From assembly GCA_009783065.1 (NCBI GenBank), contig WRHV01000012.1:1-28989 (forward strand): 28,989 bases of DNA, in the 5' to 3' direction. This document shows, piece by piece, positions 7,280 through 15,834 of this stretch. Both the position numbers and the translations under genes were made by a program. The DNA is from Betaproteobacteria bacterium (GTDB lineage Bacteria; Pseudomonadota; Gammaproteobacteria; Burkholderiales; Burkholderiaceae). Numbering within the stretch: the first letter of the stretch is position 1; every line of letters begins with the position of its first letter. Under the pieces are notes generated by a model. The model ran no database searches, was not told where the DNA came from, and saw only the letters and a list, made by a program, of their open reading frames with translations.

Positions 7280-8683
7280 ATGCCAAAAACACTTTACGAT
7301 AAACTTTGGGAGTCCCATATTGTCCGTACTGAAGAAGACGGTACAGTGGCTCTCTATATTGATCGCCATCTTTTGCATGAGGTGACAAGCCCGCAGGCAT
7401 TTGAGGGCCTCCGGATGGCGCAACGTAGCCCCTGGCGCAATTCAGCCAACTTGCTGGTGGCGGATCATAATGTTTCCACGACTGATAGGAGCGGGGCTAT
7501 CAAGGACCCGATTTCCCGGTTGCAGGTGGAAACGCTGGATGCCAATGCCAAGGAATATGGGCTGACTTACTTCAATATGAACGATGCGCGCCAGGGCATT
7601 GTCCATGTCATCGGGCCGGAGCAGGGCGCAACCCTGCCGGGAATGACGGTAGTCTGCGGAGATTCGCATACGTCCACTCATGGCGCATTTGCCTGCCTGG
7701 CTTTCGGAATCGGCACGTCGGAAGTCGAACATGCGCTGGCAACACAAACCCTGCTGGCGAAAAAATCCCGTTCCATGCTGATTGAGGTGGAAGGCGATCT
7801 GCAACCGGGCGTAACCGCCAAGGATATCGTGCTGGCCATCATCGGCAAAATCGGTACGGCTGGAGGAACAGGGTATGCCATCGAATTTGCCGGTTCAACC
7901 ATCCGAGGCCTTTCCATGGAGGGGCGCATGACGATATGCAATATGGCGATCGAGGCGGGTGCCAGGGCAGGCATGATTGCGGTGGATGACACGACAATCA
8001 ACTATGTCAAGGATCGTCCTTTTTCCCCAAAAGGCGAGCAATGGGATCGGGCTGTCGCAAAATGGCGGGAACTGCATTCCGACCCGGGAGCGCCGTTCGA
8101 TACGGTCATAAAAATTGATGCAACGCAAATTCGGCCTCAGGTCACATGGGGAACTTCGCCTGAGATGGTAACCTCTATCGTAGATAAGGTTCCTGATCCG
8201 GCGAATGAGCAGGATGCCGTAAAACGCGATGCGATGGAAAAGGCGCTCAAATACATGGGGCTTGAACCTAACCAGCTCATTTCCGAGATTATGATTGACA
8301 AGGTTTTTATCGGATCGTGCACGAATTCACGCATTGAAGATTTGCGGGAAGCGGCGGAAATCGTGCGCGGAAAAAAACGGGCTCCGAATGTCCGGCAGGC
8401 ACTTGTGGTACCGGGATCAGGGCTGGTTAAGAAACAGGCCGAAAAAGAAGGTCTGGACAAGATTTTTATTGAAGCCGGTTTTGAATGGCGTGAACCGGGT
8501 TGTTCCATGTGTCTTGCCATGAATGACGACAGACTTGCGCCGGCTGAGCGTTGCGCTTCAACATCAAACCGTAATTTTGAGGGCCGGCAGGGGCCAGGCG
8601 GCCGGACGCATCTGGTTTCGCCCGCCATGGCTGCTGCAGCCGGGATTGCGGGGCATTTTGTGGATATTGGCAATTTATCTTAG
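7280..8683 (+). CDS. leuC: 3-isopropylmalate dehydratase, large subunit
   Basis: LeuC (467 aa) pairs with LeuD to isomerise 2-isopropylmalate to 3-isopropylmalate in leucine synthesis, using a [4Fe-4S] cluster as in aconitase. The cluster cysteines are C347 in IGSCTNSR and C408/C411 in GCSMCLAMN. Other signatures are [18 protein letters not shown] (28-45), [27 protein letters not shown] (125-151) and MSIEAGAR-type [12 protein letters not shown] (221-232). ATG 7280 gives [10 protein letters not shown], the canonical start; a TTG at 7253 would add nine residues. The protein is family length. It opens the leu cluster leuC-lipoprotein-leuD-leuB. leuA is not in the window. Confidence 0.97.
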   Translation: MPKTLYDKLWESHIVRTEEDGTVALYIDRHLLHEVTSPQAFEGLRMAQRSPWRNSANLLVADHNVSTTDRSGAIKDPISRLQVETLDANAKEYGLTYFNMNDARQGIVHVIGPEQGATLPGMTVVCGDSHTSTHGAFACLAFGIGTSEVEHALATQTLLAKKSRSMLIEVEGDLQPGVTAKDIVLAIIGKIGTAGGTGYAIEFAGSTIRGLSMEGRMTICNMAIEAGARAGMIAVDDTTINYVKDRPFSPKGEQWDRAVAKWRELHSDPGAPFDTVIKIDATQIRPQVTWGTSPEMVTSIVDKVPDPANEQDAVKRDAMEKALKYMGLEPNQLISEIMIDKVFIGSCTNSRIEDLREAAEIVRGKKRAPNVRQALVVPGSGLVKKQAEKEGLDKIFIEAGFEWREPGCSMCLAMNDDRLAPAERCASTSNRNFEGRQGPGGRTHLVSPAMAAAAGIAGHFVDIGNLS

Positions 8684-8699
8684 CTTTTGGGGGGGAAAT

Positions 8700-8819
8700 A
8701 TGAAAAATCTTTTAGCGATTGTGGCGGCGTTGGTTTTTCTTGCGGGATGCAATACCGTTGGGGGTGTCGGCAAGGATATCAAAAAAGGCGGCGAAGCGAT
8801 AGAAAAAGCCGCGCAGTAA
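8700..8819 (+). CDS. Entericidin A/B-like small lipoprotein
   Basis: A 39-codon gene encoding MKNLLAIVAALVFLAGCNTV followed by a short Lys/Gly/Glu tail (GKDIKKGGEAIEKAAQ). The first 16 residues form a lipoprotein signal peptide, and LAGC places the lipidated cysteine at residue 17. The mature peptide would have only 23 residues, ending in the GxDIKKGGEAIE-type helix typical of entericidins, small outer-membrane lipoproteins first described as an antidote/toxin pair in E. coli. A purine-rich ribosome site (GGGGGGGAAA) lies directly upstream. It sits 16 bp after leuC and 45 bp before leuD, so it is probably co-transcribed with them. I recall entericidin-like genes at this place in other Burkholderiales. 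Its role is not established. Confidence 0.85.
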   Translation: MKNLLAIVAALVFLAGCNTVGGVGKDIKKGGEAIEKAAQ

Positions 8820-8864
8820 GTCGTATAGGCTTTCCAGCCAAAAAACAGGTGTACCGGAAAAATC

Positions 8865-9512
8865 ATGGAAAAATTTACAATCCATCAGGGACTGGTTGTT
8901 CCGCTTGATCGCGTTAATGTCGATACGGATGCCATTATCCCCAAGCAATTTTTGAAATCAATCCAGCGTACGGGGTTTGGTCCGAATCTCTTCGATGAAT
9001 GGCGTTATCTGGATCATGGCGAACCGGGGATGGATAATGCCAAGCGGCCGCTCAACCCTGATTTTGTGCTGAATCAGCCACGTTATCAGGGAGGCACCAT
9101 CCTTTTGGCGCGTGAAAATTTCGGATGCGGCTCGTCGCGGGAGCATGCTCCCTGGGCATTACAGCAATATGGCTTCAGGGCGGTGATCGCTCCTAGTTTT
9201 GCGGATATTTTCTTTAACAATTGTTTTAAAAATGGCTTTTTGCCGGTCGTTCTGACAGATGAGCAGGTTTCGACCCTTTTCAGGGAAGTGGATGCGCAAC
9301 AGGGATACCGTCTGACGGTTGACCTTGAAAATCAGATGGTGACGGATGAAAGCGGCCGTATCCGTTATCCTTTTGCGGTTGATTCTTTCCGGAAATATTG
9401 CCTGTTGAATGGACTGGATGACATTGGGCTGACATTGCGTCATGCAGATGAAATCCATGATTTTGAAGCGCGGCGTATTCAGGATCAGCCCTGGCTGGCC
9501 AATACCATTTAA
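8865..9512 (+). CDS. leuD: 3-isopropylmalate dehydratase, small subunit
   Basis: LeuD (215 aa) is the swivel-domain partner of LeuC in the second step of the leucine-specific pathway. The signature [15 protein letters not shown] spans residues 85-99 and contributes substrate binding at the interface with LeuC. The N-terminus [31 protein letters not shown] is typical, as is [23 protein letters not shown] in the middle. The start is ATG 8865 with a CCGGAAAA purine stretch before it. It follows the small lipoprotein gene and precedes leuB by 40 bp. It appears intact and of normal length. Confidence 0.97.
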   Translation: MEKFTIHQGLVVPLDRVNVDTDAIIPKQFLKSIQRTGFGPNLFDEWRYLDHGEPGMDNAKRPLNPDFVLNQPRYQGGTILLARENFGCGSSREHAPWALQQYGFRAVIAPSFADIFFNNCFKNGFLPVVLTDEQVSTLFREVDAQQGYRLTVDLENQMVTDESGRIRYPFAVDSFRKYCLLNGLDDIGLTLRHADEIHDFEARRIQDQPWLANTI

Positions 9513-9552
9513 GAGCAGGCGTCAAACCTGGGAATAAAAAAGTGAGGAAGAA

Positions 9553-10620
9553 GTGAAAATTGCAATTCTGCCGGGAGATGGCATTGGCCCGGAAATCGTC
9601 GAACAGGCGGTACGGGTATTGAAGGCGCTGGACGAAACATTTGAATTGGAAAGTGCGGATGTTGGCGGTGCCGGTTATGCGGCTCACGGCCATCCTTTGC
9701 CGGAAAGCACCCTGAAACTGGCTAAGGAAGCTGACGCGGTTTTGTTTGGCGCCGTTGGCGATTTCAAGTACGACAATCTGGAGCGGCGTCTCCGGCCGGA
9801 GCAGGCTATTTTGGGATTGCGCAGCAATTTAGGGCTTTTTGCCAACCTGAGGCCGGCTATTCTCTATCCGCAGCTGGCAGGCGCTTCTACTCTCAAATTT
9901 GACATTGTTTCCGGACTGAATCTCATGATTGTCCGGGAATTGACGGGCGATATTTATTTCGGTCAGCCTCGCGGTATCCGTACCGCACCTGATGGCGTTT
10001 TCAAAGGCGAGCGGGAAGGATTCGATACCATGCGTTACGCTGAAACCGAAGTCCGGCGAATCGCCCATGTCGCTTTCCAGACGGCCATGAAGCGCGAAAA
10101 ATGCCTAACCAGTGTCGACAAGGCCAATGTATTGGAAACTTCCCAATTCTGGCGCGAAATCGTCATGGATGTGCACAAGGCCTATCCCGAAGTGATATTG
10201 GATCATATGTATGTCGATAATGCCGCCATGCAACTCGTTCGCGCTCCCAAAAAATTCGATGTCATCGTTACCGGTAACATGTTTGGCGATATCCTGTCAG
10301 ATGCTGCGGCCATGCTGACCGGTTCTATCGGTATGCTGCCATCGGCTTCTCTGGATGCCAATAATAAAGGGCTATATGAGCCTTCTCATGGTTCCGCGCC
10401 GGATATTGCCGGAAAAGGCATCGCCAATCCGCTGGCGACGATCTTGTCGGCTGCCATGATGTTGCGGTATTCGCTGAACCGGGCCGAGCAGGCCGACCGC
10501 GTCGAGGCGGCAGTGCAATCTGTACTGGAACGGGGCGTCAGGACTGCGGATATCCATGAGCCGGGTCTGAAGCTGGTCAGTACAAGTGAAATGGGCGATG
10601 CCGTTGTCGCCGCGCTTTAA
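9553..10620 (+). CDS. leuB: 3-isopropylmalate dehydrogenase
   Basis: LeuB (355 aa) oxidises and decarboxylates 3-isopropylmalate to 2-ketoisocaproate with NAD+. The N-terminal [16 protein letters not shown] is diagnostic. Arginines R90, R100 and R128 of the substrate site, Y135, K190 and the metal-binding aspartates D222, D246 and D250 can be placed; the decarboxylating dehydrogenase signature [20 protein letters not shown] covers 242-261. Translation starts at GTG 9553, preceded by a good GAGGAAG ribosome site at 9544-9550; no alternative start fits better. It completes the leuCDB group; asd follows 36 bp after the stop. Confidence 0.97.
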   Translation: MKIAILPGDGIGPEIVEQAVRVLKALDETFELESADVGGAGYAAHGHPLPESTLKLAKEADAVLFGAVGDFKYDNLERRLRPEQAILGLRSNLGLFANLRPAILYPQLAGASTLKFDIVSGLNLMIVRELTGDIYFGQPRGIRTAPDGVFKGEREGFDTMRYAETEVRRIAHVAFQTAMKREKCLTSVDKANVLETSQFWREIVMDVHKAYPEVILDHMYVDNAAMQLVRAPKKFDVIVTGNMFGDILSDAAAMLTGSIGMLPSASLDANNKGLYEPSHGSAPDIAGKGIANPLATILSAAMMLRYSLNRAEQADRVEAAVQSVLERGVRTADIHEPGLKLVSTSEMGDAVVAAL

Positions 10621-10656
10621 TCATATGGAATTTATCTTTTTAATCAGGTAATGGAA

Positions 10657-11778
10657 ATGAAATTCGTAGGTTTCGTTGGCTGGCGCGGAATGGTCGGTTC
10701 CGTTCTGATGCAGCGCATGCAGGAAGAAAATGATTTTGCTTACATCGAACCGGTTTTTTTCACGACATCCAATGTTGGCGGAAAAGCGCCGGCACAGGCG
10801 AAAAACGAGATCCTGCTCAAGGACGCCTTTGATATCGATGCGCTGAAAAAATGCGAGATTATCATTACCTGTCAAGGAGGCGATTATACCGGTGAGGTCT
10901 ATCCGAAACTACGCGCCGCCGGATGGAATGGTTATTGGATCGATGCCGCATCCCGTCTGCGCATGAATGATGATTCAATCATTATCCTGGATCCGGTTAA
11001 TCTGGACGTTATCAAGAATGGCATGGCATCCGGCATCAAAAATTTCATCGGCGGCAACTGTACGGTTTCCTGCATGCTGATGGGGTTGGGAGGATTGTTT
11101 AAGCAAGATTGGGTGGAATGGATGTCCACCATGACTTACCAGGCCGCATCTGGCGGCGGGGCGCAGCACATGCGCGAATTACTCACCCAGTTCGGCTTGA
11201 TTCATCGTGAAGTCGCTGTCAGCCTGGATGATCCCGCATCGGCCATCCTTGAAATTGACAGAATGGTATTACAGAAACAGCATGGCATGACGGAAGAGGA
11301 AACCCGTCATTTTGGTGGCGTGCCGCTAGCCGGCAACCTGATTCCGTGGATTGATACGGATCTGAGCAACGGCATGTCTCGTGAAGAATGGAAGGGAAAA
11401 GTCGAAACCAATAAAATCCTGGGACGTCATGGCGCAACAGACATGGTTCCAGTTGATGGGCTCTGCATTCGCATCGGTGCCATGCGCTGTCACTCGCAGG
11501 CATTAACGATCAAGCTGAAAAAAGAAGTTCCGCTAGATGAGATCAATGACGTCATTGCCGGATACAATCAATGGGTTAAAGTCATACCCAATAATCGTGA
11601 GGCTTCCATGCGTGAGCTGACGCCGGCGGCTGTGACAGGCAAGCTGGAGATTCCAGTCGGACGGTTACGCAAGATGGAGATGGGCGCATCCTATCTTTCG
11701 GCTTTTACGGTTGGGGATCAGCTTCTGTGGGGCGCGGCTGAACCGTTAAGACGGATGTTACGTATCATTCTCGAATAA
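10657..11778 (+). CDS. asd: Aspartate-semialdehyde dehydrogenase
   Basis: Asd (373 aa) reduces aspartyl phosphate to aspartate semialdehyde with NADPH, the branch point to lysine, diaminopimelate, threonine and methionine. It is of the E. coli type: [14 protein letters not shown] (8-21) is the nucleotide-binding motif, and the catalytic cysteine is C135 in [15 protein letters not shown], at the same number as in E. coli. H279 in GAMRCHSQ is in the active-site histidine region. ATG 10657 ([11 protein letters not shown]) matches the family start and has AGG at 10646-10648 at good spacing; ATG 10651 would add two residues and sit too close to that site. It follows leuB closely and is followed by a 210-bp gap. 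Confidence 0.96.
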   Translation: MKFVGFVGWRGMVGSVLMQRMQEENDFAYIEPVFFTTSNVGGKAPAQAKNEILLKDAFDIDALKKCEIIITCQGGDYTGEVYPKLRAAGWNGYWIDAASRLRMNDDSIIILDPVNLDVIKNGMASGIKNFIGGNCTVSCMLMGLGGLFKQDWVEWMSTMTYQAASGGGAQHMRELLTQFGLIHREVAVSLDDPASAILEIDRMVLQKQHGMTEEETRHFGGVPLAGNLIPWIDTDLSNGMSREEWKGKVETNKILGRHGATDMVPVDGLCIRIGAMRCHSQALTIKLKKEVPLDEINDVIAGYNQWVKVIPNNREASMRELTPAAVTGKLEIPVGRLRKMEMGASYLSAFTVGDQLLWGAAEPLRRMLRIILE

Positions 11779-11870
11779 CTGACGACTGGCGCCTTATTGG
11801 ATGAGGTGTTGTAACTCTGCGGTCGGATGTTAAAATATCATCGAAAAAAACCTGAAGAGCCAAAAAAATG

Positions 11871-11915
11871 GCCTGGCATGTTGTTCATTGAACACAATGA
11901 ACTTGTGCGGCAGGC
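11871..11915 (+). promoter_or_regulatory. Symmetric hairpin/operator-like sequence between asd and fimV
   Basis: A perfect inverted repeat GTTCATTG (11883-11890) and CAATGAAC (11895-11902), separated by AACA, is enclosed by a second pair, GCCTG (11871-11875) and CAGGC (11911-11915), with GCA/TGC possibly continuing the outer stem. No T-tract follows, so it is not a standard terminator. It could be an operator for a dimeric regulator or an mRNA structure upstream of fimV, about 75 bp before its start. The function is unknown. Confidence 0.5.
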
Positions 11916-11988
11916 ATCATAATGATATTGTCAGTAAAAGATTATTTCAGCAAACCCGGATTCTATATAGCCAGTAACTTGATAGCAA

Positions 11989-14202
11989 ATGCCTACAGAA
12001 CAGCATGACAAATTGGTGACTTTTGCTCTTAAGGCATGTTTTTTCCTCTTTTTTTCCGTCATTTTCTCATTTTCGCATGCCGCCAGTCTGGGACAGCTAA
12101 CGGTTCTGTCTTCGCTGGGCCAGCCATTGCATGCTGAAATCGAACTACTGTCCGTTTCACCCGATGAAGCGCCTTTACTGACCGTCAGCCTGGCTCCCAG
12201 GGAGGCTTATCAAAAATCCGATATTGATTACACGCCGTTTTTACAGTCGCTGAATATCTCCATAGAAAAAAGGGGTAGCCACACTTTTGCCCGGATCACC
12301 AGTTCACAGCCTGTTAATGAGCCGTATATTGGTATTTTGCTGGAACTGTCCACTGGCCAGGAGCGAAAAGGGCGTGAATATGTGATTGTGCTGGATCCGG
12401 CAGAACGGCGCGCGGTACCGCTTACATCAGCGGCCGCCATGCAAAGATTTTTCGAGTGGCAGCGCGCAAACAGAGAGGATGCGCGGGTTTCTCAGACAGC
12501 CACCAAATCTGTTTCGGTTTCCGGAGAAAAAGAAATACCGGCATCAACAGAATATGTCGTAGCCAGGGGGGATACCCTGTCCAAAATTGCCGGTCGTCTC
12601 GGAAACAGGAATACCTCACTGGAGCAGATGCTGGTGATGCTTTACCGGAATAATCCGGATGCATTCCTTAACAATAACATGAACCTGCTCAGGGAAGGGG
12701 CGGTGCTTTCGGTTCCTGGGGCTGGTGCGGCAGGCAATGTATCGCAGCGGGAGGCAAAGCGGCTTGTCCGGTTGCATGCCGCCAATTTCCGTAGATACAG
12801 CCAAAGACTGGCTGGCATGGTTCAGAAATCGTCTCCAGGCGCTACAGGTAGAACAGGGCCTGTTGCGGAAGGTAAGGTTACAGCCAGGGTCAAAGAGCAA
12901 TTGGTGCCTGCCGTCAAGTCACCTGACCGGCTTGAGCTTTCAAAAGCCGGTACGGCGCCTGCGGCTATCACGGCTGAAGAGAAAATTGCCATGAACCGGG
13001 CGATTGAAGATGCCAATCGCCGGATTACCGAACTGGAAAAAAATGTCAGCGAACTCAGAGACTTGCTAACGATCGTCAGCAAGAACGGCCATGCGGCTAC
13101 CCAACCGGCTGAAACAGCAGCCAAAGCTCCCCCGACACAGCCCGAAACCGCCAAGCCGCAGGAAACGGAATCAAAAGATACTGCGAGCAAAACAGAAGCA
13201 GATTCGCCCCAAACTGTAACGGGAACGGTTGAGAAAACACCTTCATCCGAACCGAAAGAGGGTACTTTAAAAGAAGAGGGCATCAGTTCTGATCAAACTC
13301 TGGCAAAGTCTGAGAAAAAAGCCGAATCGCCGGAAAAGAAAGAAGAGAATGATAAAAACGCTGAAGCTGAAAAAGAAAAGGGGTTTTTGTATAACCTGAA
13401 AAATAATATCGTCTGGCATGCCGCTATTGGCGCTACGGCGGCGCTGATTTTCCTGATTGCACTTATAATGTGGATGCGCCGCAAAAAGCCCGAAGTCCCT
13501 CTCAAGTCTGCGCCGACAGCCCCGCTTCCGCCTAAAAAAGAAAAGGTGGAAGATATCAATCCAAACATTATCTCAGGCCGCGATTACCTCGATAACTTAC
13601 CGGCGAGAGAAGTCATGGATGACGACGATGATATCGAATTGGAAGACGTCGAAGATATTGAGGAAGAGCCTGTAACTGAATTCAAAGAAATTGAAGAAGT
13701 TACCGCTGAACCGGAAGAGGTAGTTGAAGAAGTTGTTTCCGAACCGGAAGAGATCGAAGAGATTGAAGAAATCCCTGCCGAGCCGGACGAAGAGGATGTC
13801 ATGGATATGGCTGTTTCTGAACCGGAAACAGATGAGATTGATGATGGGAATGATAACGATGATTTGGCGGCATTACAGCTGGATGACAGCGATGAGCTGG
13901 CTGTTGAAGAAAGCGAAGAAGAAACGGATGCGAAAGAGCCGCCTCCACTGGAGCTGGATTTATCCGATATTAACCTCGAATTAGAGAATGATGCCGAAAA
14001 TGAGTTGCCTGATATGGCCGCTTCGGCTGAACAAAAAACACCGGAGCCGCAAAATGCGGAAATGGCGGCTAAACTGGAATTGGCGCTAGCCTATATAGAT
14101 ATGAAAGATAAAGAGGGCGCACGCGAATTGCTTGAAGAGATTATCGAGCGAGGGACTCCCCGACAAATCATGGAAGCGCAGCAGGCCATGCAATATCTGT
14201 AG
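11989..14202 (+). CDS. fimV: FimV/TspA-family peptidoglycan-associated inner-membrane protein
   Basis: A 737-aa envelope protein with the FimV layout. A signal peptide ends at SHA-ASLGQL (about residue 31). The conserved periplasmic FimV N-terminal domain follows (32-150, ASLGQLTVLSSLGQPLHAEIEL). A LysM peptidoglycan-binding module lies at about 187-243 (YVVARGDTLSKIAGRLG). There is a coiled coil at 327-362, a Thr/Glu/Lys-rich linker, one transmembrane helix (about 475-496), and a very acidic cytoplasmic region at about 543-690. The C-terminal FimV motif (691-737, KLELALAYIDMKDKEGARELLEEI) resembles a TPR helix pair. In Pseudomonas, FimV is a hub for type IV pili, twitching and polar localisation. 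This protein is shorter than the 919-aa Pseudomonas one. The position between asd and truA is the conserved one. ATG 11989 has a poor ribosome site. Confidence 0.92.
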   Translation: MPTEQHDKLVTFALKACFFLFFSVIFSFSHAASLGQLTVLSSLGQPLHAEIELLSVSPDEAPLLTVSLAPREAYQKSDIDYTPFLQSLNISIEKRGSHTFARITSSQPVNEPYIGILLELSTGQERKGREYVIVLDPAERRAVPLTSAAAMQRFFEWQRANREDARVSQTATKSVSVSGEKEIPASTEYVVARGDTLSKIAGRLGNRNTSLEQMLVMLYRNNPDAFLNNNMNLLREGAVLSVPGAGAAGNVSQREAKRLVRLHAANFRRYSQRLAGMVQKSSPGATGRTGPVAEGKVTARVKEQLVPAVKSPDRLELSKAGTAPAAITAEEKIAMNRAIEDANRRITELEKNVSELRDLLTIVSKNGHAATQPAETAAKAPPTQPETAKPQETESKDTASKTEADSPQTVTGTVEKTPSSEPKEGTLKEEGISSDQTLAKSEKKAESPEKKEENDKNAEAEKEKGFLYNLKNNIVWHAAIGATAALIFLIALIMWMRRKKPEVPLKSAPTAPLPPKKEKVEDINPNIISGRDYLDNLPAREVMDDDDDIELEDVEDIEEEPVTEFKEIEEVTAEPEEVVEEVVSEPEEIEEIEEIPAEPDEEDVMDMAVSEPETDEIDDGNDNDDLAALQLDDSDELAVEESEEETDAKEPPPLELDLSDINLELENDAENELPDMAASAEQKTPEPQNAEMAAKLELALAYIDMKDKEGARELLEEIIERGTPRQIMEAQQAMQYL

Positions 14203-14220
14203 TATTTCTTGATAGGGGAC

Positions 14221-14254
14221 GGGTATAGCAAGGTGTTGCTGTACCCGATTTTTA
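14221..14254 (+). terminator. Rho-independent terminator between fimV and truA
   Basis: GGGTATAGCA (14221-14230) pairs along its whole length with TGCTGTACCC (14237-14246), with one T-G wobble and a 6-base loop. It is followed by GATTTTTATT (five T at 14249-14253). This is a good intrinsic terminator, located 18 bp after the fimV stop and about 20 bp before the truA start. It suggests that fimV transcription ends here, or is attenuated before truA. Confidence 0.7.
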
Positions 14255-14274
14255 TTGCCGGATTGACGAACAAC

Positions 14275-15069
14275 ATGAAGCGGATTGCGCTGGGTATTGA
14301 ATATGACGGCAGCCGATGGCGAGGCTGGCAAAAGCAACCTGACGGGCATACCGTTCAGAATCAGTTGGAAAATGCGATTTACGCCTTTACGCTCACCCGG
14401 ATTCCGACAGTTTGTGCAGGTAGAACGGATGCGGGTGTTCATGCTCTCGAACAGGTTGTACATCTGGATACCGTGCTTAACCGTGATCCATTTTCGTGGG
14501 TTCGCGGACTCAATTCTTTTCTGGATGATTCCATTGCGGTACGATGGGCCTGTGAAGTGCCTTCGGGGTTGGAAGGATTTCATGCCCGTTCAAGCGCTTT
14601 TGCCAGACGATACCGATATGTGCTGTATAACAACCCCGTCCGTTCTCCACTCCTGAAAAGGCGGGCCGGGTGGGTATTCCGCCCTCTATCGCTTGAACCC
14701 ATGCGAAGGGCAGCCAATTTTCTGCTAGGGAAACATGATTTCTCTGCTTTCAGGGCGGCTGAATGCCAGGCCATCTCGCCGGTTAAAACGATGAACCATA
14801 TCGGCATTGAACGGCGGGGAGACCTGTTTACCTTTACATTTGAGGCCAGCGCCTTTTTGCATCATATGGTACGTAATATAGTCGGTTCTCTCGTTTACGT
14901 CGGGAAAGGGGATTATGAACCGGAATGGATCCATACCCTTCTGCAAGGAAGAGACCGCACAAAAGCCGCGCCGACTTTTATGCCGGATGGACTCTATCTG
15001 GCCAAAGTTATATACGATAAGAAATGGAACCTGCCGCAAACAGCAGAAGATTTTGTTACCATCTTATAA
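14275..15069 (+). CDS. truA: tRNA pseudouridine(38-40) synthase
   Basis: TruA (264 aa) isomerises uridines 38-40 in the tRNA anticodon arm to pseudouridine. The catalytic aspartate is D52 in CAGRTDAGVHALEQVVH. Other signatures are GIEYDGSRWRGWQKQ (7-21), ARRYRYVLYN in the middle and FLHHMVRNIVGSLVYVGKG near the C-terminus. The frame stays open upstream to 14209 across the terminator, but the family start is ATG 14275 (MKRIALGIEYDG). The ribosome site is weak. It lies in the conserved fimV-truA-trpF order. It appears complete. Confidence 0.96.
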   Translation: MKRIALGIEYDGSRWRGWQKQPDGHTVQNQLENAIYAFTLTRIPTVCAGRTDAGVHALEQVVHLDTVLNRDPFSWVRGLNSFLDDSIAVRWACEVPSGLEGFHARSSAFARRYRYVLYNNPVRSPLLKRRAGWVFRPLSLEPMRRAANFLLGKHDFSAFRAAECQAISPVKTMNHIGIERRGDLFTFTFEASAFLHHMVRNIVGSLVYVGKGDYEPEWIHTLLQGRDRTKAAPTFMPDGLYLAKVIYDKKWNLPQTAEDFVTIL

Positions 15070-15096
15070 AAAATGGACAGATCGTTTTTTTAAACA

Positions 15097-15765
15097 ATGA
15101 AACAGCGAACCCGAATCAAGATTTGCGGGCTGACCCGGAAGGAAGATGTGCAGGCGGCCGTAAAATCCGGCGCTGATGCGCTGGGTTTTGTTTTTTATCC
15201 GGAAAGTCCCCGATATGTCACGCCGTCGGTTGCCGGGGAACTGATTGCTGCCGTGCCGCCTTTTGTCACTACGGTCGGGCTTTTTGTCAATATGCCGAAG
15301 CAGGATGTGGTCCGGATTGCCGCCCAGACGGGTATTTCGCTTCTGCAATTTCACGGAGATGAAACAGTCGAATTTTGCACAAAGACTGCGATGGCGGCCA
15401 ATTTGCCGTTTATCCGTGCTTTTCGCGTCAAACCTGATACAAATCCGCAGGATTTGGTACAATTCGAACAGAAATATCGTGCCGCCGGCAATTATTTTTC
15501 CGGTTTGTTGCTGGATTCCTATTCAGATGTATACGGCGGAACGGGAAAGGTATTTAATTGGTCTCTCATCTCAAAAGAAATCGCGCATCAGGTCGTTTTG
15601 AGTGGTGGCTTGAGCGAACAAAATGTAGCTGGCGCCATTAAACAGGTGCAGCCCTACGCTGTTGACGTCAGCAGTGGCGTTGAAAGCGGCCGGGGCATCA
15701 AAGATGCCGGTAAAATCCGTGCTTTTATCAGCGCGGTCAACGTGGCGGACCGGACTCCCGGATAA
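15097..15765 (+). CDS. trpF: Phosphoribosylanthranilate isomerase
   Basis: TrpF (222 aa) carries out the Amadori rearrangement of phosphoribosylanthranilate to CdRP, the third step from chorismate to tryptophan. It is a monofunctional (beta/alpha)8 enzyme. The general base is C10 in RIKICGLTRKEDV, and the general acid is D140 in LLLDSYSDVYGGTGK. LSGGLSEQNV and AVDVSSGVESGRGIKD form the phosphate-binding loops near the C-terminus. ATG 15097 lies 27 bp after truA; the bases before it are T- and A-rich with no Shine-Dalgarno, so translation may be coupled to truA. trpB and trpA follow. TrpC, D, E and G are outside the window. Confidence 0.96.
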   Translation: MKQRTRIKICGLTRKEDVQAAVKSGADALGFVFYPESPRYVTPSVAGELIAAVPPFVTTVGLFVNMPKQDVVRIAAQTGISLLQFHGDETVEFCTKTAMAANLPFIRAFRVKPDTNPQDLVQFEQKYRAAGNYFSGLLLDSYSDVYGGTGKVFNWSLISKEIAHQVVLSGGLSEQNVAGAIKQVQPYAVDVSSGVESGRGIKDAGKIRAFISAVNVADRTPG

Positions 15766-15784
15766 AATCGTACAACCAGTCAGG

Positions 15785-15810
15785 TTATCTCCCTCAAGCA
15801 GGGAAGATAA
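15785..15810 (+). promoter_or_regulatory. Hairpin in the trpF-trpB spacer
   Basis: TTATCTCCCT (15785-15794) can pair with AGGGAAGATAA (15800-15810), leaving one bulged A and a 5-base loop. No T-tract follows, so termination is unlikely. It lies 24 bp upstream of the trpB ATG and could tune translation or mark an mRNA processing site. Confidence 0.4.
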
Positions 15811-15834
15811 AATGCCAGACATTGAGAGAAAATC

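Noticed and set aside
8137..8673. 178-codon minus-strand frame within leuC
   Set aside because: Antisense shadow of leuC; no recognisable motif.
13584..13802. Serine-rich minus-strand frame within fimV
   Set aside because: It is the reverse complement of the Glu/Asp-rich repeat region, which reads as Ser/Thr on the other strand.
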